Positions 1 to 8,551 of a stretch of 64,000 nucleotides of DNA are shown piece by piece. The stretch's first letter is position 1; the number at the start of each line of letters is the position of its first letter. The position numbers were made by a program, and so were the translations under genes. The DNA is from Serpula lacrymans var. lacrymans S7.9 (lineage: Eukaryota; Basidiomycota; Agaricomycetes; Boletales; Serpulaceae): assembly GCF_000218685.1 (NCBI RefSeq), contig NW_006763295.1:1782430-1846429 (forward strand), read 5' to 3'. Under the pieces are notes generated by a model, which saw nothing but the letters and a program-made list of their open reading frames with translations, was not told where the DNA came from and made no database searches.

Positions 1-218
1 TGTACATGTGTACTATACAGTTGATGAAGGCAGTGGCTGATGATGTCATAGGGCCTAGCCCGTATGGCCAGCTCCACTGCGTGAGAGAGTTAAGTCTAAA
101 AGTAAAAGAAAGGCAAATGCGGCGCGAGAAAGGGAAATGCCGCGTGGCACTTAAAGTATAAAGTTAAAGCGGAGAATAAAAAGGAAAGGAGATGTCCGGA
201 AATTGTGTTATCGTAACA
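1..218 (-). repeat. 3' LTR of the Ty3 element (partial)
   Basis: The sequence matches 5863-6080 base for base and ends (plus strand) in tcgtaaca at 218, which is the TGTTACGA start of the LTR in element orientation. The rest lies before the window. Confidence 0.93.
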
Positions 219-230
219 CTACCCCCCTTC
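219..230 (-). promoter_or_regulatory. polypurine tract (plus-strand primer) of the Ty3 element
   Basis: Read on the minus strand this is GAAGGGGGGTAG immediately before the LTR start TGTTACG. It overlaps the last bases of the Pol reading frame. The purine run against the 3' LTR is the expected second-strand primer site of LTR retrotransposons. Confidence 0.75.
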
Positions 231-3200
231 TAAGGCTCGACTTCCAGGCGAGACCAAATTCCGGAGGTAGTGGTAAAATTTTCGGGCATAGGTTGAAAGA
301 GGGAATTAAAAAGGTTTGAATCCATGCCTCTAAGCTTTCTGGGAGCTGAGGGATTCCTAGAATAAAATTCGCGAACAGCGTCGCGGGAGTTTTCCAGATG
401 GGATTCTGGTTCCCACGTTCTGTCCTCGTCTCCGTAGCCCTTCCATAGGACCAGAAACTCTAATTTTCCACGCTTCAAGCGTGCATCTACCACCCGTTCG
501 ACTTCGAACTCTTCTTCACCTTCCTGGGTGACTACTACCGGACCGGGCCGGTCTACGCGCTGTCCCGGCAGCGGTCCCTTGTAGGGTTTCACACGGCTAA
601 TGTTAACCGTGGGTACCACCCTCATTCGTTTTGGGAGTTCCAGCTCCACCGCATTAGGTTTGACTTCCTTAATCCGGTAAGGGCCAATCCACTTTTCGGT
701 CAGTTTTCTAGACTGCCGGTCTTTTAATTTCAAGTGGTCGGTGTCTAACCAGACCAGGTCGCCGATCTTGTAATCAGGGGCCTTAGAGCGTCTACGCTCT
801 GCCCTGTCTTTCATTTGCTCCGCAGTTTTAAATAGCGCTTTGCGCGTTTCGTCCAAGACAGACTTCATGTCTTTTGCCATGTTCCCAGCAGCCTCGTTTT
901 TGCTCTTGCCAGGTTCTACACCCATTCTGGGGAGGTACGATCTAGTAACCTCGAATGGTGCCTTGCCTGTAGCCGACGACTGTTTAATATTATACGAGAA
1001 CTGGGCTATCTTTAGCCACTTGGCCCAATCCGTCTGTCTGTCATTAATAAATATACGGAGATACTGTTTTAACTCCTGGTTAAGTCTCTCCGTTTGTCCA
1101 TCGGTTTGCGGATGGAACGCCGTGGATAATTTAGGTTTGATGCCCAGCATCCGGCATAATTCTTTCGTAAATTCGCTAGCGAATTGCGGTCCTCTATCAG
1201 AGATTACCGTTTCTGGTAACCCATGGATTGACCATACGAAATCTTTAAATAAGTCTGCCGTACCGGCGGCGGTGATGGTTTTGTTGGTGGGTATGAATAC
1301 CACTTCTTTGGAGAAGCGGTCTACTACCACCATTACTGAATCGTACCCGTTTGACTCGGGCAGATCCGTCGTGAAGTCTACCGATATATCCTGCCAGGGG
1401 CCAGCTGGTATCGGGTTCGGCATGAGTTTACCGGCCGGCGGTAAATGGGAATTTTTGGCCATGGCGCATCTCAGACAGGATTTTACGTATCCCTGTATGT
1501 CTTTGACCATGCCAGGCCACATGTAGTTTCTGGAGATCAACTCCATCGTTCGTTGCCATCCAGGGTGCCCAGCCACTGGAGTGTCATGATGTCTATCTAT
1601 TGCCTTGATCCTTGCGGACTCAGGCACATAGATTTTGTTTTTAAAATGAAAGAGCCCGTCTTTCCATAAATAGTTTTCATTGCCGTCAAGGCGCGCCTTT
1701 TCTTCTGGGGAGATGTCTTTTCTAAAGACTTCTAGGAGGTCGGAATCTTGCCCGATTCTAACATTGGCGACCCTTGATTGATCTATCAGGGTGACACCTT
1801 TGTTATCATCTTCAATGCCGTTGGCATGATCCTCTCTTCTGGATAAAGCATCTGCTTTCCCCATTGAGCTTCCAGGCTTATGAATTAATTTATAATTAAA
1901 CCTTGACAAGTACACCGCGTAGCGGGCCTGTCTTCGGTTCAGGTCTCGGGCCGTCATGAAGTACTCTAGGTTCTTATGATCGGTCCAAATTTCGAATTGG
2001 TGCCTAGCACCTTCTAGGTAGTGCCGCCAGTGCTCTAAAGCTCTAATGATGGCCAGCATCTCCTTGTCGTATATTTGATAGTTGCGCTCTGTAGGCGACA
2101 AACTATGCGATAAATAGGCACAAGGCCTCCAAAGATCATCAGGGCACTTGATTGATAGAACAGCCCCAGTGGCGAAGTCAGAAGAGTCGGTTTCTAGCCG
2201 GAACTCTTTGTCTAATTCAGGGAATGCCAATATGGGCGCTGTTGTAAATGCCTGTTTAAGCTTATCAAAAGCTTCCTGTTCTTTGGCGCCCCACTGCCAA
2301 ACAAGGTCCTTTTTGGTAAGATCGTTCAACGGTCTCGTGATTTTTGCAAAGTTTTCAATAAACCTTCGGTAGAAATTGCCTAAGCCTAGGAAGGCCCTAA
2401 CTCCTTTGATGCGAGTAGGTTCTGGCCATTCCAAAATAGCTTGAACTTTCTCAGGGTTCATCCTGATTCCGTTCTGGCCTATGATCATACCGAGGAAGTC
2501 TACTTCCTTCACTTTAAAATTACATTTTTCGGGTTTGACGAATAGGTCCCGTTCCTGTAAGCGTCGAAGGACTTCTTGCACGATCTTGTCATGCTCAGCC
2601 TCATCGTCCGACTTTGTAAATATTAATAAATCGTCAATGTAAATGACGACACAGTTTTCCATATCCGCAAAGATCTCATTCATCATGCTCTGAAAGGTCG
2701 CCGGTGAATTGGTTAACCCAAAGAACATAACAAGGGGTTCGAAAGATCCTCGGTGGCACGTGAACGCGGCCTTCCAAGCATCTTCCTCTTTGATTCGTAC
2801 ATTGTTGTACCCCCATCTGAGATCCATTTTAGTCAGGATCTTGGCACCAGCCAATTTGTCCACTAGCTGACTAATCAAAGGCAGCGGATACGCGTTTTTA
2901 ACCGTGTGCTCATTCACGTAACGATAGTCCATAATCATGCGCTTCTTACCATCCTTTTTAGGAATGAAGAACACCGGGGACGTCATAGGACTTTTGGAAG
3001 GTCTGATGTAACCCTTCCTAAGTTGTTCGTCTATGAAACTAGATACCTCGTCTCTTTCGGGAGCAGAGAGCGGTATCATGTGTCCCTTCCTTGGTTTGAA
3101 GGTGTCTTTCAAATCTATAGCATGGTCCCAAGGCTTAGCCTCTGGGAAGCGCTCTGATTTGTGTTTAGAAAAGACTTTCCAGAAGCCGTGGTACTCGGGA

Positions 3201-4096
3201 GGTACCAGCCTCTTAATCTCTTCCTCTGGTTTTACCTCATCATCGTCATCGTCGATCTTTTCTAAAGATCTGAGCTCGTAAACGTGACTAGCGTTTAACT
3301 TTTCGAGACGCTCATTATGACGGACATGATTTGGTTTACCCAAGTTTACACATTCCTGGGGACAACGTGACAATGTGACAACCCCTGTCTGCCAGTTGAT
3401 CTCAGGATTGTGTTTAAATAGCCAGGTCCAGCCTAAGATTAAATTAATCTTCCCTAGTTGGGTAGCCTCGGCAGTGACTCGTTCTCTGTGTCCTTGATAT
3501 TCGACCACAAAAGAACATTTGTGTGTAATACAGCCACCTGCGTTAAGCGTACCGTCAACGTTATAGACGGGAATAGATGTTTCTAATTTTACAAGGGGGA
3601 GTCCAATTTGCTCCGCCCAGACCTGATCTATGAAGATCCCGTTAGCGCCTGAATCAAGCAGTGCGCTCGTTGAGTGTACTTTGCCCCTGGCAAGATTTTC
3701 CACGCCAACGTCTAAACGGATCTCTTTTTGGAATAAATACGTGCGCATCAACACACGCCTTGGGATTTCGGGAAAGGGTGGCTCCGAAGAAGAAGAAGAA
3801 GAAGAAGAAGTTTTAAATGACACATGTTTTTCTATTTTTGTTTTACCAGAATCAAGCACCCTAGTGTTTGTCTCGCCGGGGCCACGCTCCAAGAGAGACG
3901 CTGGTGCAGCGGTAGTATCATAAATATTACAGTTACATTTCTTCATACAAGTACATACTTCTGATAACAAATTTAGAAACTTATTTACAAATTGGGGAGC
4001 CATCCCCGTCATTCCGTTATTGCTCGTGCAACACCCCGGAGCAGGGGCCACTTTGTTGTGGTTTACTTCATTTTTAACAGGAGCTAAGGTACCCAA
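230..4096 (-). CDS. pol: Pol polyprotein (protease-RT-RNase H-integrase-chromodomain)
   Basis: An open frame of 1288 residues encodes the enzymes of a chromovirus. In order: aspartic protease with LLDSGANG near residue 147; reverse transcriptase with the YIDD catalytic box near 486; RNase H (ETDSSDFATGAVL); integrase with the HHCC zinc finger (H..H..CLRCAMAK) followed by the DDE triad (DFTTDLP near 904, ISDRGPQF near 965, QTERLNQE near 1002); and a C-terminal chromodomain near 1195-1245 (FLVLWKGY, TWEPESHL). No internal stop is present. The frame is -1 relative to Gag and has no nearby ATG; it stays open about 45 nt back into Gag, so expression as a Gag-Pol fusion by frameshifting is likely. 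The chromodomain in related elements directs insertion to marked chromatin; that role here is inferred. Confidence 0.95.
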   Translation of the reverse strand: MGTLAPVKNEVNHNKVAPAPGCCTSNNGMTGMAPQFVNKFLNLLSEVCTCMKKCNCNIYDTTAAPASLLERGPGETNTRVLDSGKTKIEKHVSFKTSSSSSSSSEPPFPEIPRRVLMRTYLFQKEIRLDVGVENLARGKVHSTSALLDSGANGIFIDQVWAEQIGLPLVKLETSIPVYNVDGTLNAGGCITHKCSFVVEYQGHRERVTAEATQLGKINLILGWTWLFKHNPEINWQTGVVTLSRCPQECVNLGKPNHVRHNERLEKLNASHVYELRSLEKIDDDDDEVKPEEEIKRLVPPEYHGFWKVFSKHKSERFPEAKPWDHAIDLKDTFKPRKGHMIPLSAPERDEVSSFIDEQLRKGYIRPSKSPMTSPVFFIPKKDGKKRMIMDYRYVNEHTVKNAYPLPLISQLVDKLAGAKILTKMDLRWGYNNVRIKEEDAWKAAFTCHRGSFEPLVMFFGLTNSPATFQSMMNEIFADMENCVVIYIDDLLIFTKSDDEAEHDKIVQEVLRRLQERDLFVKPEKCNFKVKEVDFLGMIIGQNGIRMNPEKVQAILEWPEPTRIKGVRAFLGLGNFYRRFIENFAKITRPLNDLTKKDLVWQWGAKEQEAFDKLKQAFTTAPILAFPELDKEFRLETDSSDFATGAVLSIKCPDDLWRPCAYLSHSLSPTERNYQIYDKEMLAIIRALEHWRHYLEGARHQFEIWTDHKNLEYFMTARDLNRRQARYAVYLSRFNYKLIHKPGSSMGKADALSRREDHANGIEDDNKGVTLIDQSRVANVRIGQDSDLLEVFRKDISPEEKARLDGNENYLWKDGLFHFKNKIYVPESARIKAIDRHHDTPVAGHPGWQRTMELISRNYMWPGMVKDIQGYVKSCLRCAMAKNSHLPPAGKLMPNPIPAGPWQDISVDFTTDLPESNGYDSVMVVVDRFSKEVVFIPTNKTITAAGTADLFKDFVWSIHGLPETVISDRGPQFASEFTKELCRMLGIKPKLSTAFHPQTDGQTERLNQELKQYLRIFINDRQTDWAKWLKIAQFSYNIKQSSATGKAPFEVTRSYLPRMGVEPGKSKNEAAGNMAKDMKSVLDETRKALFKTAEQMKDRAERRRSKAPDYKIGDLVWLDTDHLKLKDRQSRKLTEKWIGPYRIKEVKPNAVELELPKRMRVVPTVNISRVKPYKGPLPGQRVDRPGPVVVTQEGEEEFEVERVVDARLKRGKLEFLVLWKGYGDEDRTWEPESHLENSRDAVREFYSRNPSAPRKLRGMDSNLFNSLFQPMPENFTTTSGIWSRLEVEP

Positions 4097-4101
4097 GTGA
4101 C

Positions 4102-5166
4102 CTAAGCCCCGAATTCTTTTCCCTGAGCCTTCATTTCGTTGACCTGTTGGTCATAGAAGAAGGCCCGGATTTCGTCGTAAGAACGACCGGCCAAAGAGTT
4201 GAGCCGATCGTCCGGTTTCTCGGATTCTAATTGGCGCGCCTGGCGCCCTTGATTATTTTTTTGTTGGGCGGCCTGCGCCCCGTTTCTACAGTCTCGGGAC
4301 ATGTGTCCCTCTTGGCCGCAGTTGTAACAGCTGCCCTTGAATCTGCGCATTTGTCCGCCTTGGACCGCGCCGATATCCATAGGGGCACCCTGTCCTGGCT
4401 GCAGCCCGAACGGCTTGAACCCGCGAGAGTGATTATGATTTTGGTTTGATGACCCAGGGCGCCTCTGGGGTATGGTGGTTTGTTTGGTGGACCCGCCACC
4501 TTGGTGCATAGCGTAGAGCTCCATGGCCCTACCGACTCGTCGGACTTCCTCGGCTGCCAGAGCCAGGTCGTCACTTCTTGTATCCTGCAGATAGATCTGT
4601 TCTGCAATGCGAGGGTTCACATTGCGTTCCAGCAGTTCTACTGCGTGTTCGTTACCTAACCCTCCTTGGATGGAGAGGGCCAGGAACCGGGTGACATAAT
4701 CGTCCGTCCTCATGTTTCCTTGTTTGAAGGAACGGATTTGCTGACGCGCCCAGTCTCGCTCAGCTTGTGGTTTGAAGTATTTTTCGATCTCTTTCTTGAG
4801 ATCGTCCCAGGTAGGCCACACACCCGCGGTGTAGCATTCCTGGAGTCTTACTTGGGCGTATCGACCCGCCACAGGTCCTTTTAGGCGAGATAGCACCGCA
4901 GTGGCTACCTCAAAATCGTCGGCAAACGCGTCCCAGTTTGCCTTGACCCAAATCTGGAGCTTGATCCACCATTCGGCGAATCGCGCTCGGTCTCCTTCGA
5001 AGGCGCCAGGGTCAGCGACAACTTCGACTTTCTTATTGAACTTTTTCTCTACCGAGGGGGTTGCTACAGGGGGGTTGGCCTGTATCTCGGCGAGTTGCGA
5101 GGTTAACTCAGCTATCTGCACACGCATTGCATGCAGTAGCTGATTCATATCTTGTTGCGACGACAT
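4102..5166 (-). CDS. gag: Gag polyprotein of the Ty3 element
   Basis: The ORF of 354 residues starts MSSQQDMNQLLHAMR and carries the retrotransposon Gag core (DRARFAEWWIKLQIWVKANW region, residues ~60-200). Near residue 280 there is one CCHC zinc knuckle, CYNCGQEGHMSRDC, which binds element RNA. Gag forms the virus-like particle. It ends in TAG at 4102-4104, just before Pol, which continues in the -1 frame. Confidence 0.93.
   Translation of the reverse strand: MSSQQDMNQLLHAMRVQIAELTSQLAEIQANPPVATPSVEKKFNKKVEVVADPGAFEGDRARFAEWWIKLQIWVKANWDAFADDFEVATAVLSRLKGPVAGRYAQVRLQECYTAGVWPTWDDLKKEIEKYFKPQAERDWARQQIRSFKQGNMRTDDYVTRFLALSIQGGLGNEHAVELLERNVNPRIAEQIYLQDTRSDDLALAAEEVRRVGRAMELYAMHQGGGSTKQTTIPQRRPGSSNQNHNHSRGFKPFGLQPGQGAPMDIGAVQGGQMRRFKGSCYNCGQEGHMSRDCRNGAQAAQQKNNQGRQARQLESEKPDDRLNSLAGRSYDEIRAFFYDQQVNEMKAQGKEFGA
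4117..4123 (-). promoter_or_regulatory. candidate -1 frameshift slippery heptamer GGGAAAA
   Basis: On the minus strand, Gag reads CAG GGA AAA GAA here, so the heptamer G GGA AAA sits exactly in the X XXY YYZ phase needed for -1 slippage. It lies about 5 codons before the Gag stop, inside the region where the Pol frame is already open (the upstream Pol-frame stop is a TGA about 30 nt before). This explains how a Pol frame without an ATG could be made. A downstream pseudoknot was not examined. Confidence 0.6.
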
Positions 5167-5690
5167 GTCGACTTGTTCTCTTTGTGTAACGTAGAAGATA
5201 GGTAACTGGGGGTCCCCGCTTGCTATCTGCGGATCAACCTCTTCCCAGCTGAGTATCGGATCTCAATCTCCGACTACCCACACTATAGTATTTGAAAATG
5301 TATATAAAAAGGTAAACGTAATAAACCCTGGTCCGAACGGTTGTCAGGGGGTGGTCCGCTTGTTAAGCTGTCAACCCTTCTCCAGACTGGCGGAGGCAAG
5401 TGCCCGGCCTGGTCAGAGGTATTCGAAAGTGAAAGTTTGTATTCTAAATCTAATCAACAGTGGTTCCACACCAACTGCTGAGCTAAGTACTCCCCTTAAC
5501 GCTGGGGGCCGCGTATTCGAAGGTTTGGGTTCTTCTCCCAAAGCACTACAAGGCCGTCGCTAGGAGCGCACCTATCTGCTATGTGGGATATTCCTAACCG
5601 CTAACCAATCTCCTTCACCCTGGAGTCCGGGTGCCCAAATGATGGGACTTCTGCACACACGTGCGAGAGAGTAGAAAGAGCGAGTCCTAA

Positions 5691-6080
5691 TGTAACAACC
5701 AAGAGTTAGTTACTCTGGCGCACACAGGAACACACTATAAAGGTAGTGGAAGATGGGGAGTGGGTACCCCTTGGGCTGCAGTGAGTTAGTTGGTATACAA
5801 CAGGAGGACTCGCTGAGGAGTCTCCTGGATCTATTGGGGTATATATACTACTACAGGTTGTTTGTACATGTGTACTATACAGTTGATGAAGGCAGTGGCT
5901 GATGATGTCATAGGGCCTAGCCCGTATGGCCAGCTCCACTGCGTGAGAGAGTTAAGTCTAAAAGTAAAAGAAAGGCAAATGCGGCGCGAGAAAGGGAAAT
6001 GCCGCGTGGCACTTAAAGTATAAAGTTAAAGCGGAGAATAAAAAGGAAAGGAGATGTCCGGAAATTGTGTTATCGTAACA
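5691..6080 (-). repeat. 5' LTR of the Ty3 element, 390 bp
   Basis: In element orientation it begins TGTTACGATAACAC and ends GGTTGTTACA, the TG...CA ends expected of an LTR. The boundaries are supported by related copies at 51694-52017, 52270-52548 and 57455-57866. A TATA-like run (gtatatatac) lies near 5840. Confidence 0.92.
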
Positions 6081-7080
6081 TTAAGCATGGACAAATACCA
6101 AATGAGATGGGATGATCCCAAACCAATATGGGAAAATCCCAGCAAGAGATGGGATGATCCCAGTTAAGCATGGACAAATACCAAAAGAGGATGGGATGAT
6201 CCCAATTGAATCTGGGAAAATCCCAGCAAGAGATGGGATGATACCAGTTTAACATGGACAAATACCAAAAGAGGATGGGATGATCCCAATTGAATCTGGG
6301 AAAATCCCAGTAAGAGATGGGATGATACCAGTTGAACATGGACAAATACCAAAATAGGATGGGATGATCCCAGCTTAACATGGACAAATACCAAAGAGGA
6401 TGGGATGATCCCAATCCACTCTGGGAAAATCCCAGCCAGAGATGGGATGATCCCAGCTCAACATGGACAAATACCAAAAGAGGACGGGATGATCCCAAAC
6501 CAATCTGGGAAAATCCCACCAAAGGATGGGATGATCCCAGTTAAGCATGGACAAATACTAAATAAGATGGGATGATCCCAGCTCAACATGGACTAATACC
6601 AAAAGAGGATGGGATGATCCCAAACCAATCTGGGAAAATCCCAACAAGAGATAGGATGATCCCAGTTAAACATGGACAAATACCAAATGAGATGGGACAA
6701 TCCCAGCTCAACATGGACAGATACCAAAAGAGGATGGGATGATCCCAATCTACTCTGGGAAAATCCCAGCCAGAGATGGGATGATCCCAGCTCAACATGG
6801 ACAAATACCAAAAGAGGATGGGATGATCCCAAATCAATCTGGGAAAATCTCAGTTCAACATGGACAAATACCAAGGGGGGATAGGGTCATCTCAAACCAA
6901 TCTGGGAAAATCCCAGCAAAAAAGGGGATGATCCCAGTTAAATGTGGACAAATACCAAATGGGATGGGATCATCACAATTTGATATGGACCAATGCCTGA
7001 AGGGTAAAGCATCATCCCAAACCAGCCAAGGAAAGTCTTGGAAAGAGATGGGATCATTCCAGTTCAATCTGATCTAGAAA
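6081..7080. repeat. palindrome-rich minisatellite (41/83-bp units)
   Basis: About 1 kb of tandem units built on catggacaaataccaaa followed by the palindromes tgggatgatccca and tgggaaaatccca. The catgga(c) anchor recurs near 6086, 6169, 6253, 6337, 6379, 6462, 6546, 6587, 6670, 6711, 6796, 6858, 6942 and 6985, i.e. with spacing of mostly ~41 or ~83 bp. Units decay toward 7080. The long hydrophobic frames across it (WDHPISFWYLSM-like) are by-products of the repeat and are not called as genes. It may be a subterminal array of a DNA transposon, because the same palindromes recur near 8361-8500. Confidence 0.9.
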
Positions 7081-8360
7081 AATCTCCAAATTACATAGGA
7101 TCATCTCACTACATCACAGACAAATCCAAGCAGGGGACAAGATCACCCTGAGTCAGAATAGGACAGGGAGATCCCACAACAGGAACAGAATTATCGAATA
7201 GCATGCTTAGGCTGCTGGTGACTCAGCATGGCAGGGGAAAATACTCCTGAAATGCACTAAGGTTATTCTGTAACATATAATCATAGGTAAGTTCCCAGCA
7301 GCTTAAAATATTATTGTCCTTTTCCAGCAGTTTCCATTTTTTACATGTTGCAGTATTTTGTTTGTAAACCAACTATTATGTTATGGTAGGACCTGGATGA
7401 ACCTAAGGTTGAACTGGGACAGTGATTCAGAGTAGCCCTCACGTAGGTTCATCCCAAGTCACATAAAATTGCATAAGCATGCAGAGCACACCTTTCAGCC
7501 ATTTTTGTTTTCACAAAAATTTATAATCAATTGTATGCGTGGGGACATATAGTGGATAAAATGGGTGTTGGCTTGTGGATGCTGGGCTGCCACAAAGAGC
7601 CAGCAATTTGTCTCATGCAAGACATGTTCTGCCTTTGACAATGATGCAGCAGAGGGAAGGATAATGAATATGTAGTACTTACTCGGACTGGTATCTTTGT
7701 GCATTTTTCAGTTCAGGCACTTGGATAAAGCTGCACAATTCAAAAAAATATCATATCTTTTGGATCAGCACATTAAATGGATTTGTGACATATCTTTGCC
7801 TGGTTGCAAGAGTGTTACATTATTTAAAGTTGGATGAGCCTGAATGAGAGGTATTGTAATCCTGCAGATGTATATGCTTGGTATTGTCAAACATCTTGTA
7901 TTCCTTTGACTATAAGCCATTTTAAGTAACATTGATAGAAATCCAGGGTAGATAAATCTACTTTGTGATATGCAGTAAATTATATGATAAGTAGGAATGA
8001 CAAAGTTATATAGTCAGTTAAGGAAAAGAGATATGGTTGAATTATCTCCTAATCAACTGAATTAAATCAGGTTAATTTGTAAATGGTTATATGTCACAAT
8101 TAGTTACACTAACCTTTGGTCAAAGTCTCCTCCATCAATCTATAGTATATGATATTACACTAGAAGCTGGACAAATTAAGGTTCAATTGAGAGTAAACAC
8201 CATTTGAAATTTGTATATATGTTATAAATGATGAAAGCAGGTAGTATTGTATTCTGCTTCATGGCTATTAGTACTATTGATAATGTATTGATGTTGGCTA
8301 CATTTATGCAGGAACTATTTTTGCAGTAAAGCCCCCCTGACACCATGTGACATGTGGCAA
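7081..8360. other. AT-rich stretch without a supported gene
   Basis: No frame longer than about 70 codons with a recognisable domain is present, and codon-like composition is absent. It lies between two clusters of GGGATNATCCC palindromes and could be the interior of a non-autonomous element bounded by them. Confidence 0.6.
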
Positions 8361-8500
8361 ATGTCTGGGATTATCCCATCTAATGGGATTATCCCACCAT
8401 AACAAATGGTCTGATACCATGGGAAAATCCCAGAAGGGTGGTATTATCCCACTTCTGGGATGATCCCATCCTTGCTGGAGCACTTGGGATGATACCAGGA
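8361..8500. repeat. second cluster of GGGATNATCCC palindromes
   Basis: Motifs tgggattatccca, gggattatccc, gggaaaatccc, tattatcccac and gggatgatccc occur within 140 bp. They match the palindromes of 6081-7080 but lack the catggacaaatacc spacer. They sit just outside the truncated end of the Copia pol at 8552. Confidence 0.75.
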
Positions 8501-8551
8501 AAAACAAGCTCTTAGCTTTATACATTTACACAGATAGTTGAAGCTAAATGC

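Larger units (their letters stand above)
1..6080 (-). mobile_element. Ty3/gypsy chromovirus, nearly complete (3' LTR cut by window start)
   Basis: This is a minus-strand LTR retrotransposon in the order 5' LTR (5691-6080), leader (5167-5690), Gag, Pol, purine tract, 3' LTR (1-218). The first 218 bp of the window are identical to 5863-6080, so the LTRs show no divergence over the shared part, which suggests a recent insertion. Pol ends in a chromodomain, placing it among the chromoviruses. Both ORFs are open, so the copy may be competent. The right flank is a tandem minisatellite starting ttaagcatgg. The left flank lies outside the window, so the target-site duplication cannot be checked. No convincing tRNA primer-binding site follows the 5' LTR; self-priming is possible but unproven. 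Confidence 0.95.

Noticed and set aside
4227..4607. Alternative frames inside Gag and Pol (for example 4227-4607, 840-1526)
   Set aside because: They overlap well-supported retrotransposon genes and show no domain.
5560..5690. tggagtccgggtgcccaaat as a tRNA primer-binding site
   Set aside because: The LTR boundary fixed from other copies is at 5691, so this sequence is about 50-70 bp away, and the tRNA match is poor.
6070..6884. Several overlapping long frames encoding repeats such as WDHPISCWDFPRF
   Set aside because: They are translations of the minisatellite in several frames and have no start or splice context.
6081..7080. Regular repeats and spacers resembling a CRISPR array
   Set aside because: The whole 41/83-bp unit is repeated, spacers are not unique, there are no cas genes and the genome is fungal.
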